Below, one piece after another: positions 8,313 through 17,976 of a stretch of DNA of 64,000 nt. Every line of letters starts with the position of its first letter. Positions within the stretch are counted from its first letter, which is position 1. The stretch is from Bradyrhizobium sp. dw_78 (GTDB lineage: Bacteria > Pseudomonadota > Alphaproteobacteria > Rhizobiales > Xanthobacteraceae), in NCBI RefSeq assembly GCF_018449525.1, contig NZ_JAAVUS010000008.1, positions 1-64,000 of the forward strand, read 5' to 3'. The notes beneath the pieces are model-generated. The model ran no database searches, was not told the DNA's origin, and worked only from the letters and a program-made list of their open reading frames with translations. The position numbers and the translations under genes are program-made.

Positions 8313-8630
8313 GATTTCAATCCAACGCCACCGGAACTGTCAATTCATTCGCTGGATTTGATGTATATCAGAATCGAATGTTGCCGGGTTCTGTTTCCGC
8401 ATTACAGTCGTAGGTTAGCGTTTGGCTGACAAGTTGGCGCCGGCAGGCGCCAGTTAGTTCGGCTGTCGTTCGGTCGGGGCGCCGTCGCCTGACGTAGGCC
8501 GTGGGTACCTATGCGGCAGTAGTTATGATTACGGCTGGGAGTTGGCATCTGAATTGCCTGTGTCGTGACACGAAGCCGATCCGCATGGCGGAGAGCCGCC
8601 AGCTTACTTGTCTTCAAGAAGGACAATCTG
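8313..8630. promoter_or_regulatory. Divergent control region between the LysR gene and the ABC operon
   Basis: This intergenic region must hold promoters in both directions and the LysR operator. TTGATGTATATCAG at 8358-8371 matches nine of ten positions of the FNR palindrome TTGAT-N4-ATCAA and also contains T-N11-A-type symmetry. A GGCGCC-ggca-GGCGCC stem occurs at 8436-8451. Function of either element is inferred. Confidence 0.45.
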
Positions 8631-9854
8631 ATGAATTTGCGCGCGCGTTTATTGATGTTCATAGCTGCCTCTTCGGCGATGGCAACGGTCGCGGTTCCCT
8701 CGCAGGCGGCCGACGAAAAGCCAATTCTTATTGGCGAGATCAACAGCTATGCGGCGCTGCCGCAGTTCACGACACCGTATCGTATGGGGTGGGAGCTGGC
8801 AGTCGAGGAAGCAAATGCATCGCGAGGTCCGAACGACCGTCCTATCGAAGTGACGTCACGCGACGATAGCGGAAAACCCGACGAAACGATCCTGATCGCG
8901 AACGAGATGCTCAATGACCAGCACATCGAGGTGCTGACAGGAGGGTTTCTTTCGAACATTGGCCTTGCGATGTCGGACTTCGCGCTGCGCAGCAAGATCG
9001 TATTTGTCGCAGCCGAGCCTCTCACCGACAAGCTGATTTGGGAAAAGGGCAATAGGTATACTTTTCGTGTGGTGCCCTCGACCTACATGCAGGTCAAAAT
9101 GGTCGTAGACCAGGCCGCCAAGCTGCCGGCCAGGCGTTGGGCAACGATTGCGGATAATTATGAACTCGGTCAGGTGGGTGTTGCGCAATTCAAAGAGCAA
9201 TTGAAGGCTCAGCGCCCGGACGTCGAATTTGTCGGCGAGCAGTGGCCTGCATTGGGCAAGCTGGAGGCGGGATCGACGGTCGAGGCGCTCGCTGCGGTGA
9301 AGCCCGACGCGATCTTCAACATGCTTTTCGGTGCCGAACTCAATCGGTTCGTTCGCGAAGGCAATCAGCGCGACCTTTTTACGGGCCGGGATGTGGTCAG
9401 CCTGCAGACCGGATATCCGGAATACCTTGATGCAATGAAAGCCGAAACTCCGAAGGGATGGATCGTTACGGGATACCCATGGGAGCAGATCCACACTCCG
9501 GAGCAAGACGCATTCGTCGCAGCTTATCGGAAGAAGTATAACGACTACCCGCGGTATGGCTCGGTGGTCGGTTACACAACGATGAAGGCAACGATTGAGG
9601 CGATCCGCAAAGCGGGAAGTACCGATCCTGAGAAGCTCATTTCGACACTTCGGGGGATGGAAGTGACCAGCCCCTTCGGACCAATCATGTTCAGGCCACA
9701 AGACCAGCAATCGACCCTTGGCCTTTACGTGGGTAAGCTCGATATGAAGGACGGGCGTGGGTTCATGACGGATTGGAAATACGCGAGCGGCAAGGATCTC
9801 CAGCCGTCTGACGATTTCGTCAAAGCCAGGCGCCCCGCCGAGGCGTCGAAGTAG
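8631..9854 (+). CDS. ABC transporter substrate-binding protein, branched-chain amino acid (Leu/Ile/Val) type
   Basis: The 407-aa protein starts at ATG 8631, preceded by AAGGA at the right distance; an upstream in-frame start at 8565 would bury the signal peptide. The signal peptide ends near VPSQAADE. The mature part has the Peripla_BP_6 pattern (PILIGEINSYAAL, ELAVEEANA, DDSGKPDETI). Proteins of this class bind amino acids but in rhizobia often also aromatic acids, amides or other small carboxylates. It is the first gene of an operon with its own permease and two ATPases 14 bp downstream. The oxidoreductases that follow point to a catabolic substrate. Confidence 0.9.
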   Translation: MNLRARLLMFIAASSAMATVAVPSQAADEKPILIGEINSYAALPQFTTPYRMGWELAVEEANASRGPNDRPIEVTSRDDSGKPDETILIANEMLNDQHIEVLTGGFLSNIGLAMSDFALRSKIVFVAAEPLTDKLIWEKGNRYTFRVVPSTYMQVKMVVDQAAKLPARRWATIADNYELGQVGVAQFKEQLKAQRPDVEFVGEQWPALGKLEAGSTVEALAAVKPDAIFNMLFGAELNRFVREGNQRDLFTGRDVVSLQTGYPEYLDAMKAETPKGWIVTGYPWEQIHTPEQDAFVAAYRKKYNDYPRYGSVVGYTTMKATIEAIRKAGSTDPEKLISTLRGMEVTSPFGPIMFRPQDQQSTLGLYVGKLDMKDGRGFMTDWKYASGKDLQPSDDFVKARRPAEASK

Positions 9855-9868
9855 GGTCGACGCTGACT

Positions 9869-11716
9869 ATGAGTCTCGGCATCGGCGACGTTCTGGTTCA
9901 GCTGCTGAACGGCCTTTCGTATAGCTCGTTTCTTTTCCTTGTCGCCGCCGGGCTCTCGGTTATTTTTGGCGTCACGCGCATCATCAATCTCGCGCATGGC
10001 TCCTTCTATATGCTTGGAGCTTATCTGGCGGTTAGCTTGACGACCCTATTTCCACCGACGGTCATCGGATTTTGGGGAGGCATCGTCTGTGCCGCGTTGG
10101 TGATTGGCCTGGTGGGAGTGCTGGTCGAGACGCTCGTGCTTCGAAGGATCTATGAAGCACCCGAACTTGTGCAATTACTTGCGACGTTTGGAATCTTGCT
10201 TGTCATCCAGAACGTCACGCTGAAGATTTGGGGCACCGAAGAGCTATTCGCGCCCCGTGCTCCCGGCCTCACGGGATCCCTGCGCCTTTTTGGAAGGTCG
10301 TTCCCGGAGTATCATCTGGTCCTGATCCTGATGGGGCCCGTGGTCCTTGGACTACTTTGGTTGCTTTCGTATCGGACCCGGTGGGGCGTATTGATCCGGG
10401 CCGCAACGCAAGATCGCGATATGGTCGGTGCTCTCGGAGTGAATGATAGAGTGCTTTTCCAGGTTGTTTTCTTTCTTGGGACCATGCTTGCCGCGTTCGC
10501 CGGAGCGCTCAGGATTCCGGTCGACACGATCAATCTGCAGATGGATCTATCCGTTCTGACGGAGACTTTCGTCGTCGTCGTCGTTGGAGGAATGGGGAGC
10601 GTTTTGGGCGCCTATCTCGCTGCGCTGTTGATTGGGCTGCTCCATGCATTTGGCATTATGATTTTTCCAAAGATCACGCTGGTCCTCATGTCGCTGGTGA
10701 TGGCCGTCGTCCTGGTCTTCAGACCGTATGGGCTTCTCGGCAAGCCAGAAGGGGCCGCGCGCAAGGGCATCTTGGCGATCGAATTGCCGATTAAGCCCGG
10801 AAGTCTGTCGTTCAATGTTTTCTGGCTAGGTGTTCTGGTCGTGCTGCTGGTGGCGCCTATGGTTGTGGGCAGCTATCTTCAGACGGTACTGATCGAGATT
10901 CTGATTCTGGCGCTATATGCGGCGAGCCTACATTTTGTTTTGGGCATCGGCGGTCTGCCTTCGCTCGGGCACGCGGCTTATTTCGGTTTGGGAGCCTATG
11001 CCGTCGCGCTTGCGACGAGTCTGCTGGGCGTGCCAACCTTGACGTCACTAACGATCGCTGCGTTTGCCGCAGTGGTCGCGGCTGCGATATTCGGCTGGTT
11101 CTGCATTAGGCTGTCCGGCATTTACCTTGCCATGCTGACTCTAGCTTTCGCGCAGATCATGTGGTCGATTGCATTGCAGTGGGTCGATCTGACCGGCGGA
11201 GACAACGGAATTCTAGGTCTCTATCGTAGTCCCGCCTTCGCATCGATCACGGCATATTACTATCTTGTCCTCTCGATTTGTTTCATCGCGGTCTTGATCA
11301 TGCGGCACTTGGTCTTTGCGCCGTTTGGATATGCTTTACGTGCGGCTCGAGATTCTGTGTTGCGAACGGAAGCATTGGGCATCGACGTTCGTCTCCATCG
11401 TTGGATCGCACTAATCATCTCGGGTGGCTTTGGCGGTTTGGCGGGCGGATTGCAGGCCCTGCAAAAGGGCGGAGCATTTCCGGACGGCTTAAGCGTATCG
11501 CAGTCCATTGACGCGTTGGTGGTCATCCTTATCGGCGGTGTCCAGACGCTCGTCGGACCAATCGTCGGGGCTGCTGCCTATTTCGGCGTCAAGACAGAGA
11601 TCATGCGCTATCTTGGCGATAGTTGGCAGCTCGTTCTTGGCCTTACAATCATTCTGCTCGTCGTCCTGTTTCCGCAAGGAATCGCGGGTTTTGTTAAGCA
11701 GCGAGCCGCGCGATGA
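9869..11716 (+). CDS. Fused LivH-LivM permease of the branched-chain amino acid ABC family
   Basis: The 615-aa polytopic membrane protein joins two subunits that are usually separate. Residues 1-290 are LivH-like (GLSVIFGVTRIINLAHG near the start, VVVVVGGMGSVLGA near 240). Residues about 310-615 are LivM-like (FVLGIGGLPSLGHAAYFGLGAYA, then SGGFGGLAGGL and the C-terminal LFPQGI). Such fusions are known in alphaproteobacteria, so this is an architecture note and not a defect. It should form the whole transmembrane pore with the LivG/LivF ATPases. Its stop overlaps the livG-like start by 4 bp. Confidence 0.92.
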   Translation: MSLGIGDVLVQLLNGLSYSSFLFLVAAGLSVIFGVTRIINLAHGSFYMLGAYLAVSLTTLFPPTVIGFWGGIVCAALVIGLVGVLVETLVLRRIYEAPELVQLLATFGILLVIQNVTLKIWGTEELFAPRAPGLTGSLRLFGRSFPEYHLVLILMGPVVLGLLWLLSYRTRWGVLIRAATQDRDMVGALGVNDRVLFQVVFFLGTMLAAFAGALRIPVDTINLQMDLSVLTETFVVVVVGGMGSVLGAYLAALLIGLLHAFGIMIFPKITLVLMSLVMAVVLVFRPYGLLGKPEGAARKGILAIELPIKPGSLSFNVFWLGVLVVLLVAPMVVGSYLQTVLIEILILALYAASLHFVLGIGGLPSLGHAAYFGLGAYAVALATSLLGVPTLTSLTIAAFAAVVAAAIFGWFCIRLSGIYLAMLTLAFAQIMWSIALQWVDLTGGDNGILGLYRSPAFASITAYYYLVLSICFIAVLIMRHLVFAPFGYALRAARDSVLRTEALGIDVRLHRWIALIISGGFGGLAGGLQALQKGGAFPDGLSVSQSIDALVVILIGGVQTLVGPIVGAAAYFGVKTEIMRYLGDSWQLVLGLTIILLVVLFPQGIAGFVKQRAAR

Positions 11717-12468
11717 GCCTGCTGCAGGTGAGGAATATTTCAAAGACGTTCGGCGGCGTGCAGGCACTGCGAGGTGTAAACTTTAGTCTTGATGAGGGGC
11801 AGCTGCTCGCATTGATTGGACCGAACGGCGCCGGAAAATCGACTTGCTTCAATGTCCTGAATGGACAGCTGCGTCCGGATTCCGGGAACATCATCCTAGC
11901 CGGAAGAGAACTGGTCGGGCTGAACGCGCGGCAGATCTGGCAACACGGCGTGGGGCGTACATTTCAGGTCGCCGCGGTCTATGGGTCAATGACCGTAGTC
12001 GAAAACGTCCAGTTGGCCCTTCTTTCCAAGGGGCGAGGCTTGCTCCCGGTTCGGCGATCGACCTCGCATTACTTCCGGAGCGAAGCGCTTAACCTTCTCG
12101 AGGGCGTCGGTATGCATATACAAGCCGATCGTCCGGCGAGCATTCTCGCGTACGGAGACGTCAAGCGCCTCGAGATCGCGATGGCCCTGGCCAACAAACC
12201 CAAGCTGCTCCTGATGGACGAACCAACGGCCGGAATGGCTCCAAAGGAACGGCATGAGCTTATGCAACTCACCTGCAATCTCGTCAAACAGCGCGGCATG
12301 TCGGTGCTATTTACCGAGCACAGCATGGACGTCGTATTCTCTTACGCCGATCGGCTGATTGTGTTGTCTGGAGGCACCATCATCGCGGCCGGCGACGCGC
12401 AGAGCATTCGCAATGATCCTGCCGTCCAGGAAGCATACTTTGGCACGGGCAAGACGTTTGAGATCTAG
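11713..12468 (+). CDS. LivG-type ABC transporter ATPase
   Basis: The 251-aa nucleotide-binding subunit has Walker A GPNGAGKST (about residue 36), Walker B LLLMDEPTAGM (about 160-170) and the typical C-terminal LivG tail (EAYFGTG). The ABC signature is the divergent LivG form, AYGDVKRLEIAMALA. It overlaps the permease gene (ATGA-type junction) and should couple ATP hydrolysis to import with the LivF partner 20 bp downstream. Confidence 0.92.
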   Translation: MSLLQVRNISKTFGGVQALRGVNFSLDEGQLLALIGPNGAGKSTCFNVLNGQLRPDSGNIILAGRELVGLNARQIWQHGVGRTFQVAAVYGSMTVVENVQLALLSKGRGLLPVRRSTSHYFRSEALNLLEGVGMHIQADRPASILAYGDVKRLEIAMALANKPKLLLMDEPTAGMAPKERHELMQLTCNLVKQRGMSVLFTEHSMDVVFSYADRLIVLSGGTIIAAGDAQSIRNDPAVQEAYFGTGKTFEI

Positions 12469-12488
12469 TCTTTGAAAAGTAGGGCGCG

Positions 12489-13208
12489 ATGAAATCGGCC
12501 AACTGTATCCTGGAAGTAAATAAGTTGAGCGCATCGTACGGCCGAGCGCGTATCTTGTTCGATGTCTCGTTTGTCGTTCACCCTGGAGAAGTCGTCGCTC
12601 TAATGGGAAGAAACGGCGCCGGTAAATCGACGACGCTGAAGGCAATCGCCGGAATGCTGGCTCAAAGGTCGGGCAGCGTTATTTTTAACCAGACCGATAT
12701 CAGCAAATTCCGACCCCATAAGATTTCGCGCCTCGGACTGGGATGGGTTCCGGAGGATCGCCGTATCTTCACGGACTTATCGGTTGCGGAAAATCTGGAA
12801 GTAGGGCGCCAATCCGCTCGGCCTGGATCGCCTAGCTGGACTGTTGATCAATTGATTGAGGTGTTCCCGAACCTCGGGAATATGTTGAATCGTCCAGCCG
12901 AGCGGATGAGCGGCGGCGAGCAGCAAATGCTGACTGTAGCGCGCACTCTGATGGGAAATCCGATCCTCGTCTTGCTGGATGAGCCATCCGAGGGGATAGC
13001 GCCCAAGATCGTTGAACAGATGGCGCATATGATTATCAACCTTAAGGCAAGAGGAATTTCTGTCGTCTTAAGCGAGCAGAACATGCATTTTGCCAAGCTG
13101 GTCAGCGACCGGGCCTATATCCTGGAGCGAGGAGAAGTGCGTTATTCCGGCACGATCGAGCAGTTGGCGAATGACGCTAGCGTGCAGAAAGCATACCTCG
13201 AATTCTAA
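12489..13208 (+). CDS. LivF-type ABC transporter ATPase
   Basis: The 239-aa protein has Walker A GRNGAGKST (about residue 38), signature MSGGEQQMLTVARTL and Walker B LVLLDEPSEGI. The sequence GLGWVPEDRRIFTDLSVAENL is typical of LivF. It completes the five-domain importer set (binding protein, fused permease, two ATPases). The next gene, a dehydrogenase, begins 31 bp later, so importer and enzymes are probably one transcript. Confidence 0.92.
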   Translation: MKSANCILEVNKLSASYGRARILFDVSFVVHPGEVVALMGRNGAGKSTTLKAIAGMLAQRSGSVIFNQTDISKFRPHKISRLGLGWVPEDRRIFTDLSVAENLEVGRQSARPGSPSWTVDQLIEVFPNLGNMLNRPAERMSGGEQQMLTVARTLMGNPILVLLDEPSEGIAPKIVEQMAHMIINLKARGISVVLSEQNMHFAKLVSDRAYILERGEVRYSGTIEQLANDASVQKAYLEF

Positions 13209-13239
13209 TGCTTCAAGCGATGACAGATGGAGGCAGATC

Positions 13240-14043
13240 ATGGCGCCGAACGAAGGCCGTGTAGTGCTGGTGACCGGCGCGGCCGGAGGAGTGGGACTGG
13301 CGATTTGCCGCCAGCTTGCGCAGTCCGGTGCGATCGTAATCGCAGCGGACCTCAATCAGGAACTGGGGCAGGCCGGCGTCCAGTCGCTGAGGGCTGCCGA
13401 TCTTCCGATCGAATTCGCGGTCCTGGATGTCTGCGAGGAGGCGAGTTGGGCGGCCGTCATCGAGGGCGTTGCTCGTCGGCATGGCCGCCTGGACGCGCTG
13501 GTGAATTGCGCGGGAACCGTCGTCGTCAAGTCGCTGGAAGAAACGACGCTGGCGGAATGGCGTAAAGTCATGGCGGTCAATCTGGAGTCGATCTTCCTTG
13601 GGGCCAAGGCGGCCCTTCCGCTGATGCGCACCACTGCCGCTGGCACGCCTCAAGGCGGCTCGATCGTCAACATGTCTTCGATTTCAGGCATCGTCGGCGT
13701 GCCGAGCATGGCGGCTTATGGCGCGAGCAAGGGTGGCGTGCGCCAGCTGACAAAATCCATGGCGCTCGACTTTGCGCGCCGAGGGTACCGTATTCGTGTC
13801 AATTCGGTACATCCCGGGCTGATCGATACGGAGATGGCGCAGCGGCTGTTCGAGGGGCGCGTTCGCACCGGCGTAAGTCGAAATATCGATGAGGCGCGTA
13901 AGTCGTGGATCGACAGCTATCCGATAGGCCGCATTGGCAGTCCGGAGGACGTTGCTGCCACGGTGCTTTTCCTGGTGTCCGATGGTTCCGGCTTCATGAC
14001 CGGTAGCGAGCTCACCGTGGATGGTGGGGCAACCGCCCAGTAG
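13240..14043 (+). CDS. Short-chain dehydrogenase/reductase (SDR) 1
   Basis: This 267-aa classical SDR has the cofactor motif TGAAGGVG near residue 15, NNAG-equivalent NCAG, the catalytic Ser in NMSSISGIVG, the YGASK Tyr/Lys pair and the C-terminal GSELTVDGG. It should oxidise a secondary alcohol or reduce a ketone with NAD(P). ATG 13240 is chosen because GGAGG lies just upstream; an upstream in-frame start at 13090 would overlap the ABC ATPase and add unrelated residues. A ketone made here could feed the Baeyer-Villiger-type enzyme encoded on the other strand; that link is inference. Confidence 0.9.
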   Translation: MAPNEGRVVLVTGAAGGVGLAICRQLAQSGAIVIAADLNQELGQAGVQSLRAADLPIEFAVLDVCEEASWAAVIEGVARRHGRLDALVNCAGTVVVKSLEETTLAEWRKVMAVNLESIFLGAKAALPLMRTTAAGTPQGGSIVNMSSISGIVGVPSMAAYGASKGGVRQLTKSMALDFARRGYRIRVNSVHPGLIDTEMAQRLFEGRVRTGVSRNIDEARKSWIDSYPIGRIGSPEDVAATVLFLVSDGSGFMTGSELTVDGGATAQ

Positions 14044-14073
14044 CGTGACTGGGCCGGTTCAGACTTTGGAGTC

Positions 14074-14901
14074 TTGAAATTGTCAGCAAGCCTTGCGTCC
14101 CATCTTGAGATTTTCGACTTAAAAGGAAAGACTGCGGTAATTACCGGCGCGGGATCGGGTCTTGGTCGTGTGTTCAGCACCGTGTTGGCGGCCTTTGGTG
14201 CGGACATTCTTTGTGTCGATCGCGATTTTGCGTCTGCACAACAGACGTCGGGACTGATCACTGCAAACGGCGGGGAAGCGACGCCGCATTGCGTCGATGT
14301 GACGGAGACTTCGTCGGTCAAAGAGTTCGCACAGAAGATCGTCGTCGAGCGGATCCCGGTAGATATCTTGATCAATAACGCAGGTATCGCGAGCGCGCCG
14401 AGCAGGCTTCATGAATTGGACGATGAAACGTGGAACCTCGTGCTTGACGTCAGCCTTAATGGGACGTTTCGTAGTACACGTGCATTGCTGCCAGCGATGT
14501 TGGCGCGAGGAGGCGGGTCGATCATCAATATCAGTTCGATTATGGGACTAGCCGGTTTTTTTCCCGGCTTTCCGGGTATCGCGGCGAGCTACAGCGCTGC
14601 AAAAGCTGGCCTCATTGGCTTAACGCGCCAAATCGCAGCGGAGTATGCCGGTGACAACATACGATGTAATGCAATAGCGCCGGGCTGGCATCAAGGCACC
14701 AACCTCGGAGCCCGCCGAAGAGCAGCGGCCTCAGACGATGTTGTCCGCGCCTTTGACAAGGCGATCACGGACAATACCCCCATGAGACGCAAGGGCTTTC
14801 CGGAGGAGCTCCGTGGCCTTGTGGTCCTTTTGGCGAGTGACGCGTCGTCTTTCATCACAGGGCAAGTATTCGTACAAGACGGTGGATGGACCTCCGTTTG
14901 A
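14074..14901 (+). CDS. Short-chain dehydrogenase/reductase (SDR) 2, TTG start
   Basis: This 275-aa classical SDR has TGAGSGLG (residues about 25-32), NNAG, NISSIMGL and the YSAAK catalytic pair, and ends in VQDGG. The best start is TTG at 14074, with GGAG six bases upstream; no ATG precedes the Rossmann motif at a sensible place. It lies 30 bp after SDR 1, to which it is only distantly similar. The two may act on different intermediates or stereoisomers of the same pathway. Cofactor and substrate are unknown. Confidence 0.88.
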   Translation: MKLSASLASHLEIFDLKGKTAVITGAGSGLGRVFSTVLAAFGADILCVDRDFASAQQTSGLITANGGEATPHCVDVTETSSVKEFAQKIVVERIPVDILINNAGIASAPSRLHELDDETWNLVLDVSLNGTFRSTRALLPAMLARGGGSIINISSIMGLAGFFPGFPGIAASYSAAKAGLIGLTRQIAAEYAGDNIRCNAIAPGWHQGTNLGARRRAAASDDVVRAFDKAITDNTPMRRKGFPEELRGLVVLLASDASSFITGQVFVQDGGWTSV

Positions 14902-15016
14902 GCAGACAAGGATCCGGCGCCAAGACTGCGAAGCGCGGATCATCAACAAGTCTGCCGATATCAAATTCGGGGTGCGGCATCGCCGTTATTTGGGCTCGCT
15001 AATATTGGAACGGAAA

Positions 15017-16729
15017 GTGCTTGGTGAAGAAAAAGAATGGACCCACATCGTCGTTGGTGGTGGTTCAGCAGGATGCGTGTTGGCAAATAGGCTTTCAGCC
15101 ATTCCAAGAAATCGTGTTCTGCTCATCGAGGCAGGACCCGACTTACGCCCCGGAGCTGAACCTCCGGAGATCTTGAGCCCGTCTCCCGCGGTTATTTTCC
15201 ACGGCACTCGTTACCTTTGGCCGAACTCGCGCGTGATCCCATTCGCCAACAGGTCAAAGACCAGGTTTTACGAACAGGCACGGGTGATCGGTGGCGGGTC
15301 CACCGTCAATGTACAAGTGGCCAATCGCGGAATTCCGGCCGACTATGACGGATGGTCGAAACTAGGCGCCACCGGCTGGGATTGGGAGAGGGTCCTTCCT
15401 TATTTCAAAAAGCTGGAGCATGACCTTGACTATACCGGGCCGCTGCACGGCAACGACGGGCCAATTCCAGTCAGCCGGGTCATGCGCGATAATTGGCCGC
15501 CATTTTCAAGAGAGCTCGCGGCAACCCTCGAAAATCACGGCTTTTCCGACATTTGCGACCAGAACGCCCGGTTCGAAGACGGCTACTTCGCGATTGCATA
15601 CTCGAATGAATCGAACGCCCGCGTTAGCGCTTCAATGGCGTATTTAACTGCAGAGGTGAGGCAACGCGAAAATCTCGAGCTGCTGACCGAAACGTGTGTT
15701 ACGCGATTGATCGTGCAGAACAGGGTGGCCGTCGGTGTTGAATATGAGCGCGGCGGAAAGCGGCTGCGTGCGCTAGCACATGAGGTAATTCTTTGTGCTG
15801 GCGCGATCAGAACGCCTAGTCTGTTATTACGCGCTGGTATCGGACCTGGCGAGGACCTTCGAACTCTGGGAATCGAGGTTGCTCACCATTCGCCTGGGGT
15901 CGGAAGCAATCTTCGCGAGCATCCAGGAACTCACATCTGCGCCTTTGTCGACCCAGCTTTCCGGTCGAGCTTGTCACCGAAATCTGGTCAAATTGCACTC
16001 CGCTTCTCATCCGGCACAGAAGAGCACGATGTGTCGGACCTCTACGTAAATACGGGTGCGATGTCCGCCTGGCATGGTGTAGGACGGCGGCTGGCTTATT
16101 TCTACCTCTGGCTAAACAAGTCGCATTCAAAGGGTCGCGTTACGATAGCCAGCGCAGATCCTCATGCCGCTCCAAGAGTGGAGGTGAACCTGCTTTCCGA
16201 CGAACGCGACGTTGCTCGTCTCGCATTCGGATTCAGGAAACTCGCGCAAGTCGTTAAAGGTATGGAGAACCGCGGCATTGTTCACGACTCCTTCCCAGTT
16301 CGTTGGAGCGCAGCCGTTCGATTTGTTACCCAGATTAATAGCTATAACGCGGCTATAATGGGTGCATTAGGGCGATCACTGGACGGTCCAGATCAAATAC
16401 GGCGGTTTGTCATCAGGAGATTGATCGCTAACGCACCGCCGTTGAACGCACTTCTCGATAGCCCTTCGAATCTGGAGAGATATCTTTCGCTCAATGCGAG
16501 CAGTGTTTGGCATCCATGCGGCACCTGTAAAATGGGAAGCGATTCGGATCCTATGGCGGTAACGGACCCACAAGGTCGGGTTTACGGTATCCGCAATCTC
16601 CGGATAGGAGATGCATCGATTTTCCCGAACATCCCGCGCGCGAATACTAATATTCCAGTGATTATGGCAGCCGAAAAAATCTCGGACGGCCTGATCGCTT
16701 CAATCCGCTGGCCCAATTCGTCAAGCTAA
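15017..16729 (+). CDS. GMC-family FAD-dependent oxidoreductase (choline/alcohol dehydrogenase-like)
   Basis: The 570-aa flavoenzyme begins with the FAD motif VVGGGSAGCVLANRLS (about residues 11-26). It has GMC signature 1 (RVIGGGSTVN) and signature 2 (CAGAIRTPSLLLRAGIG). The C-terminus carries the active-site His in WHPCGTCKMG and ANTNIPVIMAAEK. GMC enzymes oxidise primary alcohols, choline, sugars or terpenoid alcohols. The frame is open much further upstream into the SDR gene, but FAD-motif placement favours a start near GTG 15017 (TTG 15005 and GTG 14972 are alternatives). It is the last gene of the importer-dehydrogenase operon. Confidence 0.88.
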   Translation: MLGEEKEWTHIVVGGGSAGCVLANRLSAIPRNRVLLIEAGPDLRPGAEPPEILSPSPAVIFHGTRYLWPNSRVIPFANRSKTRFYEQARVIGGGSTVNVQVANRGIPADYDGWSKLGATGWDWERVLPYFKKLEHDLDYTGPLHGNDGPIPVSRVMRDNWPPFSRELAATLENHGFSDICDQNARFEDGYFAIAYSNESNARVSASMAYLTAEVRQRENLELLTETCVTRLIVQNRVAVGVEYERGGKRLRALAHEVILCAGAIRTPSLLLRAGIGPGEDLRTLGIEVAHHSPGVGSNLREHPGTHICAFVDPAFRSSLSPKSGQIALRFSSGTEEHDVSDLYVNTGAMSAWHGVGRRLAYFYLWLNKSHSKGRVTIASADPHAAPRVEVNLLSDERDVARLAFGFRKLAQVVKGMENRGIVHDSFPVRWSAAVRFVTQINSYNAAIMGALGRSLDGPDQIRRFVIRRLIANAPPLNALLDSPSNLERYLSLNASSVWHPCGTCKMGSDSDPMAVTDPQGRVYGIRNLRIGDASIFPNIPRANTNIPVIMAAEKISDGLIASIRWPNSSS

Positions 16730-17648
16730 GCGCTCTCTGGTCGGAGAGGTGAACGGAATTGCGGACTGTCGGCGCCGATCATCAATCAGTTTCCATTCCA
16801 GGTCGCGAATTGCAAGTTACCTGGTTTGAACTTGCTTAGAGGGCGCTGAACAGGCCGCTATTTGGTCGTTAAGATAGCGACGGATCCGCACAATGAGCGG
16901 TTTTGGAATGCGGTGAGAAAGCCCGAGCGTTTGTCACGGACGTCTCCCCGCAATCGCCAATTCATGCGATATCGGCGCAGGCGATCTGGAAGGGGCGCGT
17001 TTCGCTTTTTGGAAAACCATTTCGAAGAGATCGGGTGTTGCGCCTCCCCGCAACCAAACTTACAAAGCAAAATCAATAAATCAGATCGCCTTTGGCCAAG
17101 AGTTTGTAGTTTTATTCTGAGTGGCGCGCCATTTGCGTACAAAACTGCGAACATTTCCGTTCGTGTTCTGTTTGCTGCTCGATCTGCGCACAAGTATCGT
17201 CGCAGCGTTGCGCGGAAATGGTCGAGAGCATTTCCGAGTTTATGGTTTTATTCTTCAATGCTTGAGGGTGTAACGCCGCTGCATCGGCGAAGAACATTGG
17301 GCCTAGCGCTTGGTTCTTCGGTCTCTTCCTTGTCTTGGTCATGTTCAGGCTTCCCTCGTCCAAGGAAAACGAAGGAAGTCCTGAGCGGACGTTTGCAGCT
17401 TTCGCGAGGTAGAAGCGGCTGGACCGGGCTGGAGTCGAGAGCGCAGTCCATCTTCCAATCGTTGACTGTCGCCGCCCAGCCGCGCAGACGCGCGTTGTTT
17501 TTTTCGCCTCTGTATCAGAGTTATTCTTGGTGTTTGCGGAGGGACGGCGGTTTCTGCGCAGCCGGCTATAAGGTTCGAATGATCTCGAGAGCGGGAAAGC
17601 ATGACGCCAGAGCATGGCAGCTGCTGATTGAATCACAACCGAAGTTCT

Positions 17649-17713
17649 AGATTCTTTTTTCGACGCGTTTTCCTCACGCCAACTGGTATCCACTTCGCTC
17701 GTAAGCGCTATGG
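17649..17713. repeat. Dispersed intergenic repeat, copy 1
   Basis: The core ATCCACTTCGCTCG with flanking CGACGCGTTTTC and a trailing GCGCTATGG matches, in inverse orientation, the element at 38490-38538. I recognise this as a repeat of the kind that is frequent between genes in Bradyrhizobium-related genomes. Only two copies are visible here. Confidence 0.5.
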
Positions 17714-17959
17714 GTAACAACAGCGGCGCTGTCATAATGCAGTCCATTGTTGCCACCCAAGCGTGACGATGTGTCGATATCCTGCGGCCATTCAATCGAC
17801 TTCGGTGCGCGCCGGCATGCTGCCGACCATATTGGCGTAATCCCATCCCGCGCATTTGTATCATTGATAAAACGCGATGCGTTCCCGCGCCCTGTTGTGA
17901 GCCTACTTTCTGCTGCGGAATAATTTGAGAGGTGCCAACATAATGCTTTATGTCGCCAG

Positions 17960-17976
17960 CTTAGAACGACTCTAGA
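17960..17976. promoter_or_regulatory. ICE-like (Irr) box before sigma factor 1
   Basis: CTTAGA-ACGAC-TCTAGA fits TTTAGA-N5-TCTAAA at 10 of 12 arm positions. It ends 106 bp before the GTG start of the sigma-factor gene, nearly the same distance as the equivalent boxes before sigma factors 2 and 3. Confidence 0.45.

Noticed and set aside
16862..17650. 262-codon plus-strand frame in the gene-poor interval
   Set aside because: Composition rich in Arg, Ser and Trp, no motif, opposed by an equally long minus-strand frame.
17112..17864. 250-codon minus-strand frame
   Set aside because: No domain or ribosome-binding site; overlaps the dispersed repeat at 17649-17713.
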